Below are positions 26,428 through 34,586 of a stretch of DNA of 64,000 bases, piece after piece. The notes below the pieces were generated by a model. That model saw only the letters and a program-made list of their open reading frames with translations, made no database searches and had not been told where the DNA came from. Position 1 is the stretch's first letter. Each line of letters starts with the position of its first letter. This DNA comes from Bacteroidales bacterium. Its GTDB lineage: Bacteria; Bacteroidota; Bacteroidia; Bacteroidales; UBA932. The stretch is taken from the NCBI GenBank assembly GCA_017619655.1, contig JAFZRV010000001.1, forward strand, positions 310,001 through 374,000. Direction: 5' to 3'. The position numbers and the translations under genes are program-made.

Positions 26428-27027
26428 ATGAAGCTTTCGAAAGGCACCCGGGTCACGCTGTTCGTGCTTCTGCTGCTGGTTGTCGACCAGGTCGTCAAGG
26501 TCCTGGTAAAGACCAACATGACCGTCGGTCAGAGCATCCACGTGCTGGGCGACTGGTTCCAGATTCTCTTTATTGAAAACAACGGCATGGCCTTCGGCCT
26601 GCAGTTCGGCGAGGGCTTCGGCAAGCTGGCGCTCAGCCTCTGCCGCCTGGCGCTGATCGCGGTCATCATCGTCTATCTCCGCAAGCTGCTCAAGCGGCCG
26701 AACACGCCCACCGGCGTCCTTTTCGGCCTGGGGGCCATCCTCTGCGGCGCCATCGGCAACGAGATCGATTCCATTTTCTACGGTGTGATCTTCGACTATG
26801 CGCCGCTGTTCTACGGCAAGGTGGTCGACATGCTCTATTTCCCGATCATCGACACGACCCTGCCGGAGACTTTCCCCATCTGGGGCGGCCGTCACGTGAT
26901 TTTCTTCCGCCCGATCTTCAACATCGCCGACAGCTGCATCACCTGCGGCGCCTTCTACCTGTTGCTGTTCCAGTGGAAGTTCTTCGCGAAAGCCGAGAAA
27001 ATCGATAATACGGAAAATATTTCTTAA
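26428..27027 (+). CDS. lspA: Lipoprotein signal peptidase (signal peptidase II)
   Basis: Inner-membrane aspartyl protease that removes signal peptides of lipoproteins, of which this window has several. 199 residues with four hydrophobic segments. Family motifs are DQVVKVLV at the start, IENNGMAFGLQFG, GAIGNEIDSIFYG, the first catalytic Asp region VVDMLYFPI, and the second FNIADSCITCGAF. It carries an insertion between the last two motifs (IIDTTLPETFPIWGGRHVIFF) that is common in Bacteroidetes LspA. It is followed directly by tRNA-Ser, whose promoter overlaps the lspA stop codon. Confidence 0.95.
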   Translation: MKLSKGTRVTLFVLLLLVVDQVVKVLVKTNMTVGQSIHVLGDWFQILFIENNGMAFGLQFGEGFGKLALSLCRLALIAVIIVYLRKLLKRPNTPTGVLFGLGAILCGAIGNEIDSIFYGVIFDYAPLFYGKVVDMLYFPIIDTTLPETFPIWGGRHVIFFRPIFNIADSCITCGAFYLLLFQWKFFAKAEKIDNTENIS

Positions 27028-27032
27028 TTTTG
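27025..27032 (+). promoter_or_regulatory. -7 promoter element for tRNA-Ser(UGA)
   Basis: TAATTTTG matches TAnnTTTG and overlaps the lspA stop codon. The tRNA begins 14 nt downstream. Confidence 0.6.
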
Positions 27033-27046
27033 CCCACCTAAATCCC

Positions 27047-27131
27047 GGAGAGTTGGCCGAGTGGTCGATGGCGGCAGTCTTGAAAACTGTTGGGCGGCAA
27101 CGTCCCGGGGGTTCGAATCCCTCACTCTCCG
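27047..27131 (+). tRNA. tRNA-Ser(UGA)
   Basis: 85 nt with a 7-bp acceptor stem GGAGAGT/ACTCTCC, anticodon loop CTTGAAA (anticodon TGA at 27081-27083), a long variable arm and the T-loop GGTTCGAATCC. The discriminator base is G, as expected for serine. CCA is not encoded. Decodes UCA and probably other UCN codons. Confidence 0.95.
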
Positions 27132-27136
27132 CTTCA

Positions 27137-27163
27137 AAGCCGATGCTTTCGCATCGGCTTTTT
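27137..27163 (+). terminator. Terminator of tRNA-Ser(UGA)
   Basis: A perfect 10-bp stem AAGCCGATGC/GCATCGGCTT with a TTTC loop, followed by TTT. Confidence 0.85.
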
Positions 27164-27166
27164 GCT

Positions 27167-27244
27167 TCGAGTGAGGGATTCGAACCCATCTCATCCGCTA
27201 CGTTACCCTCTCCCCAAACCCCTCTCCTCGGGAGAGGGGCTTAG
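27167..27244 (-). repeat. Inverted tRNA-Ser 3' tail plus REP-like repeat, copy 1
   Basis: Positions 27169-27187 are the reverse complement of the T-arm and acceptor end of tRNA-Ser. Positions 27201-27244 are a 44-nt GC-rich sequence containing CCCCTCTC/GAGAGGGG arms. The identical 44 nt occur in the opposite orientation at 40621-40664, next to the other tRNA-Ser. Reading frames through this block are artefacts of the repeat. Confidence 0.8.
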
Positions 27245-27258
27245 CGCATGGCGCGATT

Positions 27259-27421
27259 GGGGTAGGTCTCCGTTGGTTTAGGGATAGGTGTAGGTAATAT
27301 TTGGGGTAGGTCGATTAAAAATGTCGGGACCTATCCCAGTAGATGAAGTATAAGGCCGTTTTTCGGGGTAGGTCCGGCACAAATCATTCGACCTATCCCG
27401 TTTTCCCCCGTGACCTACCCC
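27259..27421. repeat. Array of inverted 10-mers GGGGTAGGTC
   Basis: Six copies of GGG(G/A)TAGGTC: direct at 27259, 27303 and 27365, inverted at 27328, 27390 and 27412, with a degenerate seventh (GGGATAGGTG) at 27281. Neighbouring direct and inverted copies can form 10-bp stems with one wobble. Together with the repeat above, this fills the 330-nt gap before the AbrB-like gene. Confidence 0.75.
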
Positions 27422-27459
27422 ACAATGCAATAATAATATGCTCGAAACAAAAAATGCGT

Positions 27460-27467
27460 TATATTTG
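27460..27467 (+). promoter_or_regulatory. -7 promoter element for the AbrB-acyltransferase pair
   Basis: TATATTTG, a full TAnnTTTG match, lies 26 nt before the ATG at 27494. Confidence 0.65.
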
Positions 27468-27493
27468 TGGGAAATTTCTAACAATTCCTACAA

Positions 27494-27703
27494 ATGCAAG
27501 AAAAAGACGGCAAATATCTTTTCGGCGTCGTGAAAGTGGGAGACAAGGGACAGATCGTGATCCCGAAGGATGCCCGCAAGATCTACGACATCAAGCCGGG
27601 CGACACGCTGATGATGCTGGGTGACCAGAAAGGCATCGCGTTGTTGAAAACGGACGTTTTTCAAGCCATTATCGACCAGGCGATGGAGGGCCTGACACAA
27701 TGA
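27494..27703 (+). CDS. AbrB/MazE/SpoVT-family DNA-binding protein
   Basis: A 69-residue swapped-hairpin DNA-binding protein. KVGDKGQIVIPKDARKIYDIKPGDTLMML is the standard SpoVT-AbrB beta-alpha-beta motif (residues about 14-42), followed by a helical tail. Its last 4 nt overlap the start of the acyltransferase gene (ATGA), so the two make one translational unit. Such regulators often control their own operon; the array of inverted 10-mers just upstream (27259-27421) is an obvious candidate target, but that link is inference. No toxin gene of the MazF type is present. Confidence 0.85.
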   Translation: MQEKDGKYLFGVVKVGDKGQIVIPKDARKIYDIKPGDTLMMLGDQKGIALLKTDVFQAIIDQAMEGLTQ

Positions 27704-28794
27704 GAAAGCATTGGATCGACAACCTGCGCTGGTTGACCGTGCTTCTGGTGCTGTTCTACCATGTCATTTATTTCTACAATAACAAAGGTGTCTTCGGCGG
27801 CATCGGCGGCTTCGGCGAATATCCCCAGTGCCCCCAGTACCAGGATGTCGTGATGTACATCCTGTACCCCTGGTTCATGCCGCTGCTCTTCCTGCTGGCG
27901 GGCATCAGCGCGCGCTATGCACTGGAGAAGAAAAGCGCCCGTGAGTGGTTCCGGGCCCGCACGCGGAAACTGCTGGTTCCGAGCACCATCGGCCTGTTCG
28001 TGTTCCAGTGGATGGTGGGCTATTTCAATACGGCGGTTGCCAGGCGGGAGGGCCTGCTCAACGTGTCGGGAATCGGAAAGTATATCATGTGGTCGGTCAG
28101 CGGTATCGGCCCGCTCTGGTTCATCCAGCTGCTCTGGCTGCTGTGCCTGGTGCTGCTGATCGTGCGCGCGCTCGACAAAAAGGACAGGTTCTGGAACTGG
28201 TGCGGCCAGGCCGGGCTTGTCGTGATCATCCTGCTGGGCGTGCTGTTCTGGGCCGGAGAGCAGACGCTCGTCCAGAATCCCCGCCCCGAATCGGCAGACG
28301 GATTATGGAATCTTTACAAACCGCTGTTCTACCTGGTTCCTTTCCTGCTGGGCTACTTCGTCTTTTCGCACGACGCCGTGCAGGAGAAGGTGAAGAAGGC
28401 GTGGATTCCGCTGCTGGCCTGCGCTGTCGTGGCCGGAGCGGTCCTCATCGTCACGACCTTCGGGCAGGACAATACCGCGCCGCGGTACATGGGCTCTCCG
28501 CTCAACTGCCTCTACGGCTGGCTGGCGTGCCTGGCCTTGATGGGCTGGTTCAACGCCCGCTTCGACCGGACCGGCCGCTTCGCGGGCTACATGACGCGCT
28601 CCAGCTTCGGTTTCTATATCGTCCACTACCTGGTGATCGCCAGCCTGGGCTATATGATGAAAACCTATACCCAGCTTCCGCCGGTGGCTATGTATTTGAT
28701 TCTCACCGTGGCTGTGTTCACGCTCTCCCCGCTGCTGTACGAAGTGGTCCGGCGCATCCCGGTCGTGAAGTGGTGCGTACTCGGCGAGAAGTAA
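27700..28794 (+). CDS. Acyltransferase 3 family membrane protein
   Basis: A 364-residue multispanning protein with about ten hydrophobic helices. It starts with the family signature WIDNLRWLTVLLVLFYHVIYFYN, which contains the conserved His of acyltransferase 3 enzymes, and has FMPLLFLLAGISARYAL followed by the basic RARTRKLLVPSTIG loop. These enzymes O-acetylate or acylate glycans, peptidoglycan or small molecules from cytoplasmic acyl-CoA. The acceptor cannot be inferred. It is translationally coupled to the AbrB-like regulator. Transcription toward the next gene is possible (55 nt gap), but that gene has its own promoter-like element. Confidence 0.87.
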   Translation: MRKHWIDNLRWLTVLLVLFYHVIYFYNNKGVFGGIGGFGEYPQCPQYQDVVMYILYPWFMPLLFLLAGISARYALEKKSAREWFRARTRKLLVPSTIGLFVFQWMVGYFNTAVARREGLLNVSGIGKYIMWSVSGIGPLWFIQLLWLLCLVLLIVRALDKKDRFWNWCGQAGLVVIILLGVLFWAGEQTLVQNPRPESADGLWNLYKPLFYLVPFLLGYFVFSHDAVQEKVKKAWIPLLACAVVAGAVLIVTTFGQDNTAPRYMGSPLNCLYGWLACLALMGWFNARFDRTGRFAGYMTRSSFGFYIVHYLVIASLGYMMKTYTQLPPVAMYLILTVAVFTLSPLLYEVVRRIPVVKWCVLGEK

Positions 28795-28849
28795 GAATTT
28801 TTCACTATTTTTGGGGATGCATTTGACATTCCCACCTATTCAGGAACCC

Positions 28850-29479
28850 ATGACGGCGGCGACCGACCTGCTGATCGCTGCTGTCAGTTTCTATGCCTGG
28901 GTTCGGCTCCGGCGTCGCTGGCCGCATCCCTGCCGCTGCGAACGCTGGTACCTGCTGTTCTTCCTGCTGATGGGCTTCAGCACGGTATTCGGCGGTTTCC
29001 TGAATCATGCCTTCGCGTATGCCTTCCCGCCGGGAGACCGGAACATGCTGCCCAACTGGCTTACCAATGTCCTGTCGGTGAGCTGCTACGCACTGGCCAT
29101 GATCGAGCGGGCCGACCAGGTACGGCCTCTTCCGCTGCGGAAAGCGCTGTTGGCGGCCGTGGCGGTCGAGAGCGTGGCCGTCGTGGCGCTGACCCTCTGG
29201 AAAATGAGTTTCCTGTATGCCGAGATCCACATCGGCATCATTCTCTATGTCTTCTCGCTGCCCCTGCAGCTCCGCCTCTGGAAGGCCGGCTATCGCCGCG
29301 AAAACGTCCTGGCCTGGGTGGCCACGGGCGTCATGACCCTGATCCCGGTCGTCCTCATCGGGCAGCTGAGCTGCTCGGAGAACTTCAATTCCTTCGATAT
29401 CAGCCATGTCATCATCGCCACGGCGATGTACCTGTATTATCGTGCGGGTCTGCACTGGCGCGAGCCCGCCATCCGTTGA
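28850..29479 (+). CDS. Uncharacterised seven-helix membrane protein
   Basis: A membrane protein of 209 residues from the ATG at 28850 (MTAATDLLIAAVSF). A TTG/ATG at 28811/28817 would extend it, but those lie on or directly after the TATTTTTG element at 28806-28813, which favours 28850. About seven hydrophobic helices are visible. Polar residues recur within them: GGFLNHAFAYAF, AEIHIGIILY and FDISHVIIATAMYLYY each place a His in a membrane segment. The scattered membrane His/Asp pattern recalls ceramidase-type (CREST) hydrolases, but the match is too loose to name it. Family unknown to me. Confidence 0.6.
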   Translation: MTAATDLLIAAVSFYAWVRLRRRWPHPCRCERWYLLFFLLMGFSTVFGGFLNHAFAYAFPPGDRNMLPNWLTNVLSVSCYALAMIERADQVRPLPLRKALLAAVAVESVAVVALTLWKMSFLYAEIHIGIILYVFSLPLQLRLWKAGYRRENVLAWVATGVMTLIPVVLIGQLSCSENFNSFDISHVIIATAMYLYYRAGLHWREPAIR

Positions 29480-29500
29480 ATTTCCAAGAACCATTTAGCT

Positions 29501-30262
29501 ATGAAACATACTTCACTTCTGCTTCTTTCCCTGCTGGCCGCCCTGCTCATTCCGTGCGCGTGCCAGAAAGACATCCCTGTCACCGACATCTTCATCCAGC
29601 CCGCTTCGGCCACGCTGTTCGTGGGGGAGAGCCTGGACTTGAGCATCCAGTGCTATCCGGAAGACGCCACCAACACCGACGAGCTGCAGGTTTACAGCAC
29701 CAACGAGAGCATCGTCTCCTATGCCAACGGACGGATCACGGCGAAGGACGGCGGCTCGGCCGCCATCACGGCCAGCTGCGGCAACGTCCTTTCCCAGTGC
29801 CGGGTCAAAGTCTACAAGTACATGCTGAAGAAAGGAGGTAAATCCTACGGCATCGACCAGGCCTCGGGCCATCTCTACCTGATGGGCATGGACAGCTATC
29901 AGGAGCTGGACATCGTGCTGACCCACTGGCCGGCCGACGGTTCCACCCAGAATCTCAAGGCGTGGATCACCAAGGAGCAGCTGGGCCAGGAGCTCGACTT
30001 TACGAAACCGCTGAGCGACGCCTTCGTCGGGGTCTATGCCAACAACAACGAAGACGGTTACTTCATCTATTCTTCCAGCGAAGGGACACCGATGATCGTC
30101 ACGGCCGACTGGTCGTACACCGATGCCACGCTGGTGCGGGGCCTTCTCCGCGTCGATTTCGTCCAGTCCAACCGCTATATCGTCCATGCCGACTTCAAAC
30201 TGTCTAACGGCTATGAATTTAGCACCGACTGGGACGGTCCGGTCAGCATGAAGACGGAATAG
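29501..30262 (+). CDS. Lipoprotein with Ig-like (BIG2) domain
   Basis: A 253-residue surface or periplasmic lipoprotein. The signal peptide MKHTSLLLLSLLAALLIPCAC offers lipobox cysteines at about 19 and 21. Residues about 25-105 fit a bacterial Ig-like group 2 domain (VTDIFIQPASATLFVGESLDLSIQCYPEDAT ... YANGRITAKDGGSAAITASCGN). The rest is beta-rich with no recognised family. It starts 21 nt after the membrane protein gene and may share its transcript. Likely role is adhesion or substrate display, inferred from the domain only. Confidence 0.75.
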   Translation: MKHTSLLLLSLLAALLIPCACQKDIPVTDIFIQPASATLFVGESLDLSIQCYPEDATNTDELQVYSTNESIVSYANGRITAKDGGSAAITASCGNVLSQCRVKVYKYMLKKGGKSYGIDQASGHLYLMGMDSYQELDIVLTHWPADGSTQNLKAWITKEQLGQELDFTKPLSDAFVGVYANNNEDGYFIYSSSEGTPMIVTADWSYTDATLVRGLLRVDFVQSNRYIVHADFKLSNGYEFSTDWDGPVSMKTE

Positions 30263-30386
30263 GAATGTGCGGTTTCGGCATGCACGAATTTGGCTCTGTG
30301 CCAAAAACGGGCATCCGTTCTTTGCTCCGGCTTCTCTTTTTCACTACTTTCGTTTCTGCTTTAGAAAACGTAGAAAACGAAGGATC

Positions 30387-30638
30387 GTGAATCAAGAGAA
30401 TACCATCAAAAGCATGATTCCCCAGCGTTGGTTGGCCGTGGTCGCGCCTGCGTCGCGTTCCATCTGGGCCGACCGCATCGTGGAGAAGTTCAAGGAGCAG
30501 AACCCGGAACTCTTTACGGCGATGGGAGAGTGGCGCGCCGTGCCGGAGGATGATCGGGAAGAAGTCGTGAAGAAAGTGCTGCGTGCGGCAGATGATGTAC
30601 ACAGGGAAATGCGCGATGAACGCAAGTCGTCTCATTAG
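30387..30638 (+). CDS. Small hypothetical protein
   Basis: A possible protein of 83 residues from the GTG at 30387 (preceded by AAGGA), or 74 from the ATG at 30414 (MIPQRWLAVVAPASRSIWADRIVEKF). It is charged and helical at the C-terminus (DDREEVVKKVLRAADDVHREMRDERK). A weak promoter-like TACTTTCG lies at 30345-30352. Its 3' end overlaps the following TPR-AraC gene by 23 nt in another frame, so it may serve to couple that gene's translation. I recognise no family. Confidence 0.45.
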   Translation: MNQENTIKSMIPQRWLAVVAPASRSIWADRIVEKFKEQNPELFTAMGEWRAVPEDDREEVVKKVLRAADDVHREMRDERKSSH

Positions 30639-32334
30639 TATATTGGCGGGCGTCGTCTGGACGCTCTCGGCTTGTACGGGAAGCAGCAAGCCTGCTCCCG
30701 CACACATTCCGCAACCATCCGATACGCTCTATACCGAGCGGGCCGCCTTGCTGATCTACGGCACGGATCCTCAGCGGGCGCTCACCATCATCGACTCGGC
30801 CGTGATCGTCGGCAACATCGACGCCTTCACGGCCGATTACCTGCGCGCCAAGGTCTATGCCCATTCGCCGGCAGACCCGCGCCTGAACGAGGCCATCGCC
30901 CTTTGCGAAGACATGCTGCGCCGCGATTCGGCCCGCGCCGTCAGCCCCTCTACGACGGACAATCGCAGCCATGTGCTCCAGCTCATGATGGATTGTTACC
31001 GCATGGAAAAAGATTACGAGCACTGGCTGAAATGTGCCGTTGAACTGGCGGAGTTGAACCGTAGCCAGGGGAATGAAACGGAAGCCCTGCGCATGGAAGC
31101 GGAGATCGGCATGGTCCTCACCTATCTGGGCCGCCAGGAAGAGGGTCTGGCCAAACTGGACCAGGTGATCGAAGCCCTGGATGCCGGAGCCCCCAGCGTG
31201 GACCGGATGGATGCCGGCATCGTGGCCCGCAAGCGCAAGATCGGCGTTCTGGAAGAGGAAGGCCGCTACGCGGAGATGATTCCCGAAGCCATGGCCATCG
31301 TCCAGAAGCTGGAGGATTATGAGCGCCGCCCCGAAGCCTATGCCGAAGACAGTTTCCGCCTGCCGCCCATCGGCGAGGACCGGGCGCGTTACTGCCAGTT
31401 CTACAAGGCGCAGGCCTGGGCTTTTCTGGCCCGGGCTTATGCCTTAAGCACCCCGCCCCAGTACGAAGAAGCCCGGAAATATCTCGCGCTTTGCGAACAG
31501 TCGGACTATGGTCGGAGTTTCGGCGGCCGCCGTATGCTCGCTCCTGCCTGGAAGGCTTTGGGTGAGTGGGACGAGCTTCTGGCCTTCGATGCGGAAGCGG
31601 AAGCCCGGATGGGAGCCGACACCTTGAACGAAAACTACGCCGTCATCCTCAAGGACCGGGCCGATGCGGCCACGGCCCAGAACCGGCCCGCCGAGGCGCT
31701 GGATTACATGAACCGCTATTCCGCCCTGCAGCGGCAGCTCAGCCAGCAGCTGAAGGAAAGCGAGGCCCAGGATTATGCCGCGCGCTACCACGCCAAGGAA
31801 CAGGACCGGAAGATCCGCGATGCGGAGAGCCGGCTGGCCCGGAAGAATATCATCCTTGTCTTTATTGTGGCGCTGATGCTGGTGGTGGCGGCTTTCACCT
31901 ACCATTTCGCCCGCCAGCGGCACGAAATCAGCGAAAAGAACCGGGCCCTGGTCCGGATGATCAACGAACAGTCCAAGGAACCTGCACCCGGCAATCCCGT
32001 CCCTGATCCGGAACTGTTCCGGACCATCGACCGGACCATCCGGGAAGAGCGGCTCTATGCCAACGCATCCCTGCAGCGGCAGGATATCCTCAACCGTTTC
32101 GGCATCAGTCGCCGTACCTTGAGCGACCTGCTGTCCACCTACGCCGACGGGCAGTCCTTTACCGCCTACATCAACGCCATGCGTCTGCAGGACGCAGTAC
32201 ACTTTCTCCAGGAAGAACCGGCCATGTCTCTCTCTGACATCGCTGAAAGCGTAGGCTTCACGCCGCCCACTTTCCGCGAGCAGTTCAAGCAGAAGTTCGG
32301 CATGACACCGACGGAATACCGGCAGAATCTGTAG
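30616..32334 (+). CDS. Membrane-anchored TPR-AraC transcription regulator
   Basis: A 572-residue one-piece sensor-regulator. MNASRLISILAGVVWTLSAC looks like a lipoprotein signal. Residues about 35-400 are TPR-like helical repeats, followed by a transmembrane helix at about 410-432 (NIILVFIVALMLVVAAFTYHF), a short linker, and a C-terminal AraC-type double HTH (about 479-572) with ILNRFGISRRTLSDLLSTYA and LSDIAESVGFTPPTFREQFKQKFGMTPTEYR. The repeats would lie in the periplasm and the HTH in the cytoplasm. Such proteins are found in Bacteroidetes beside surface-protein genes. The targets are unknown; the PCMD-thioredoxin pair converges on it. Confidence 0.85.
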   Translation: MNASRLISILAGVVWTLSACTGSSKPAPAHIPQPSDTLYTERAALLIYGTDPQRALTIIDSAVIVGNIDAFTADYLRAKVYAHSPADPRLNEAIALCEDMLRRDSARAVSPSTTDNRSHVLQLMMDCYRMEKDYEHWLKCAVELAELNRSQGNETEALRMEAEIGMVLTYLGRQEEGLAKLDQVIEALDAGAPSVDRMDAGIVARKRKIGVLEEEGRYAEMIPEAMAIVQKLEDYERRPEAYAEDSFRLPPIGEDRARYCQFYKAQAWAFLARAYALSTPPQYEEARKYLALCEQSDYGRSFGGRRMLAPAWKALGEWDELLAFDAEAEARMGADTLNENYAVILKDRADAATAQNRPAEALDYMNRYSALQRQLSQQLKESEAQDYAARYHAKEQDRKIRDAESRLARKNIILVFIVALMLVVAAFTYHFARQRHEISEKNRALVRMINEQSKEPAPGNPVPDPELFRTIDRTIREERLYANASLQRQDILNRFGISRRTLSDLLSTYADGQSFTAYINAMRLQDAVHFLQEEPAMSLSDIAESVGFTPPTFREQFKQKFGMTPTEYRQNL

Positions 32335-32355
32335 CCGGAAAGCCCGAATCCTTTT

Positions 32356-33099
32356 TTAATAGCGGAATTCCAGTTCGTCCAGGTACAGGACGCTCTGGGT
32401 GGAACCGGTATAGGAACCGCCCAGCCGGCTGGAGGACGACATGATGCCGATGTACGTGGGCGTGGCGTCGCTGGTATAGACGATCGGGACATTGAACTCC
32501 ACGTAGCCGTCGGTGGCGGAAGCGAAGTCCAGCACGCCATAGCCGATGACGTCGGGGGCCTTGGGATCCAGCTCGATATTCCGGGTGTTGTCGATGAGGA
32601 AGGGCTTGTCCCAGACGGTCACGTAGATCTCGATGTGCCCGTGGTCCAGCTGGCCCAGTTTCGACTTCTGGCCATCCCCGGCGTAATCGATGATGCCGGG
32701 CGTGTAGGCATAATAACCGTGCAGGGATTTTGGCCGCTGGGTGAAGGGAACGCCGAACGACAGCTGCGAGCCGCTGGCTCTCACTACCTTGACGAAAGAG
32801 CCGGTGTAGAGGCAGGCCGATGCGAATTTCCCGATGCCCAGCACGCCGACGAAGTCGCTCTTGAGGCGCGCGGCTTTCTTGCCTGGGCCCTTGACGGCGA
32901 CGAAGTTTTCTTCGGGCTCGGTCACGTTCTTGCCGATCGTGGTCGTGCCCTTGTTGCCGGAGTCCCAGCCCGTCGCATACCACACTTTTCCTTTCTTTTC
33001 CCACTTGTCCAGGGACATGTTGGGAAGTTGCTCCTGCGCCTGCAGCGCCGGTGCCGCCAGGAGGAGGAGAAGCCCCGCAAGGAATAAGAAGTTCTTCAT
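32356..33099 (-). CDS. PCMD-domain (putative carbohydrate metabolism) secreted protein
   Basis: 247 residues from the ATG at 33099 with a signal peptide (MKNFLFLAGLLLLLAAPALQAQ). The beta-sandwich pattern (WYATGWDSGNKGTT, ARLKSDFVGVLGIGKFASACLYTGSF, PFTQRPKSLHGYYAYTPG, VEFNVPIVYTSDATPTYIGIMSSSS, YLDELEF) fits the Bacteroidetes PCMD family, thought to bind glycans at the cell envelope. The thioredoxin gene ends 2 nt before its ATG, so the two form an operon. A TTG at 33105 could add two residues. Confidence 0.75.
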   Translation of the reverse strand: MKNFLFLAGLLLLLAAPALQAQEQLPNMSLDKWEKKGKVWYATGWDSGNKGTTTIGKNVTEPEENFVAVKGPGKKAARLKSDFVGVLGIGKFASACLYTGSFVKVVRASGSQLSFGVPFTQRPKSLHGYYAYTPGIIDYAGDGQKSKLGQLDHGHIEIYVTVWDKPFLIDNTRNIELDPKAPDVIGYGVLDFASATDGYVEFNVPIVYTSDATPTYIGIMSSSSRLGGSYTGSTQSVLYLDELEFRY

Positions 33100-33101
33100 G
33101 A

Positions 33102-33617
33102 TCAACGATTACTGCCGGCTACGGCGCCGGGGGTCCAGTTCTTGAAGAAGCGGAGCACTTTCGCCTTGTCGTAACCCTGGCCTTCTTCCAGGAAACTGGA
33201 GTCCTGGATGTGCAGGACCTTGCCTTTGGCGTCCAGCACGACGAAGACGGGATAGCCGAAGCGGCCGGGATTGTCGAGGCGCTTCATCATCTTTTCGGCG
33301 CGCTGCTTCTTCTCAGGATTGTCCTTGAAGCTTTTCGGGGAGTAGTCCACGTGGATATACACGAAGTTCTTGTCGATCAGCTGGCTGATCTCTGCATCTT
33401 TCGTGATGAAATCGGCGAAGCGCAGGCACCACGGGCACCAGTTGCCGCCCACCTGGCAGACGACGAACTTGCCTTCTGCCTTGGCCTGCTTCAGGGCCTG
33501 GTCGATCTGTACGTTCTGGTCGAGGGTCTCGTCATACACTTTCTTGAGGCCTTCCTGCGCGTTGGCCAGGAAGGGGAGGAGCATCATCGACAGTGCTATG
33601 GTAAGGAGTCTTTTCAT
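33102..33617 (-). CDS. Secreted thioredoxin-family protein
   Basis: 171 residues starting at the ATG at 33617 with signal peptide MKRLLTIALSMMLLPFLANAQ. The thioredoxin fold follows, with an intact active site NWCPWCLRF, the cis-Pro segment FGYPVFVVLDAKGKVLHIQD, and a C-terminal helix. It should act in the periplasm as a disulfide oxidoreductase. An upstream in-frame extension runs through the DMT transporter gene in another frame and is not coding. It is followed by the PCMD gene with a stop/start separation of 2 nt. Promoter: a near match TATCTTCG about 25 nt upstream. Confidence 0.87.
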   Translation of the reverse strand: MKRLLTIALSMMLLPFLANAQEGLKKVYDETLDQNVQIDQALKQAKAEGKFVVCQVGGNWCPWCLRFADFITKDAEISQLIDKNFVYIHVDYSPKSFKDNPEKKQRAEKMMKRLDNPGRFGYPVFVVLDAKGKVLHIQDSSFLEEGQGYDKAKVLRFFKNWTPGAVAGSNR

Positions 33618-33667
33618 ATCGTTTGTTTTTCTGCGATGAGCGAAGATAGTGATTATTTTCGAAACAT

Positions 33668-34579
33668 TCACGGACAGGCCTTCGTCGGCGGCACGAAATT
33701 CACCAGGCCGACGCCGAGGAAAACCAGCAGGGTGGCGGCGATCTTCAGCGGCCCGAGCGTATCCAGGCCCATGACCAGCGCGATCACCATCGCAATCACC
33801 GGCTGCACATAGGTATACATGCAAACCACGACCGGCCTCAGCCGCTTCTGCCCGTAGGGAATTAGGAAATAGGCGATGAACGTGGCGCCCACGACCACGA
33901 AGGCCACGTGCCCCATCACACCGGAGGGAACCGCCGCCAGATTCGATGCGCTGAAAGCGCTGAACGCGAACGGCAGTGCCATCAGCGACGAAAAGAGGAA
34001 CATCCATTTCATGAAGGTTACCACCGAATACTTCTGGATGAGCGGTTTGAAGATGCCTACATAGGATGCGAAGCACAGGCAGTTCGCCACCATTCCGAGG
34101 ATGCCCCAGACCGACGTATGGTCCGCTCCGGCGCTGATGGATACGCTGTTGAACACGAGGATCAGCACCCCCGCGATACTGAGCAGGATGCCCGCCACGC
34201 CGCACCAGGTGATGCGATCCTTGATAAAAATGGCGGAGATGACGAGCGTCATGACCGGACTCAGTGTCGCCATGATCGACGCGTCGATGGCCGTCGTCTG
34301 GGTGATCGCGAACAGGAACGAAAGCTGTGTCATAAACAGTCCCAGGAACGAAGCCAGTACCACCTTCCAGACGTCCGCCCGGGCGATATGCTCGCGCGGC
34401 GCGGTGAACAACGACCAGAGCCAGAACAACACGGCGGCGCCAAAGGATCGAAGACAGAACAGCGCCATCGGCGTGATATTCCCGTCGAGCGCGATCCGCT
34501 TGCAGCTGATAATGTTGAAGCCGAAAAGGGCATAAGCCGCAAAGCACGCCAGATTGCCGGTGAGCGTGTCCCGTTTCAT
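33668..34579 (-). CDS. EamA/DMT-family transporter
   Basis: 303 residues, ten predicted transmembrane helices in two EamA halves. The first starts LTGNLACFAAYALFGFN, the second GILGMVANCLCFASYVG; the conserved SPVMTLVISAIFIKDRITWCGVAGILLSIAGV and YVQPVIAMVIALVMGLDTLGPLKIAATLLVFLGV blocks end each half. It probably exports a metabolite or amino acid. I use the ATG at 34579, only 7 nt downstream of a perfect TACCTTTG promoter element (34587-34594). Longer readings to 34663 would cross that promoter. Confidence 0.9.
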   Translation of the reverse strand: MKRDTLTGNLACFAAYALFGFNIISCKRIALDGNITPMALFCLRSFGAAVLFWLWSLFTAPREHIARADVWKVVLASFLGLFMTQLSFLFAITQTTAIDASIMATLSPVMTLVISAIFIKDRITWCGVAGILLSIAGVLILVFNSVSISAGADHTSVWGILGMVANCLCFASYVGIFKPLIQKYSVVTFMKWMFLFSSLMALPFAFSAFSASNLAAVPSGVMGHVAFVVVGATFIAYFLIPYGQKRLRPVVVCMYTYVQPVIAMVIALVMGLDTLGPLKIAATLLVFLGVGLVNFVPPTKACP

Positions 34580-34586
34580 CCGGCCG

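Noticed and set aside
27132..27281. Short reading frames over the tRNA-tail/REP-like repeat as genes
   Set aside because: They run through tRNA and palindromic repeat DNA and appear in the same form at the second repeat copy (40452-40810). Typical repeat artefacts.
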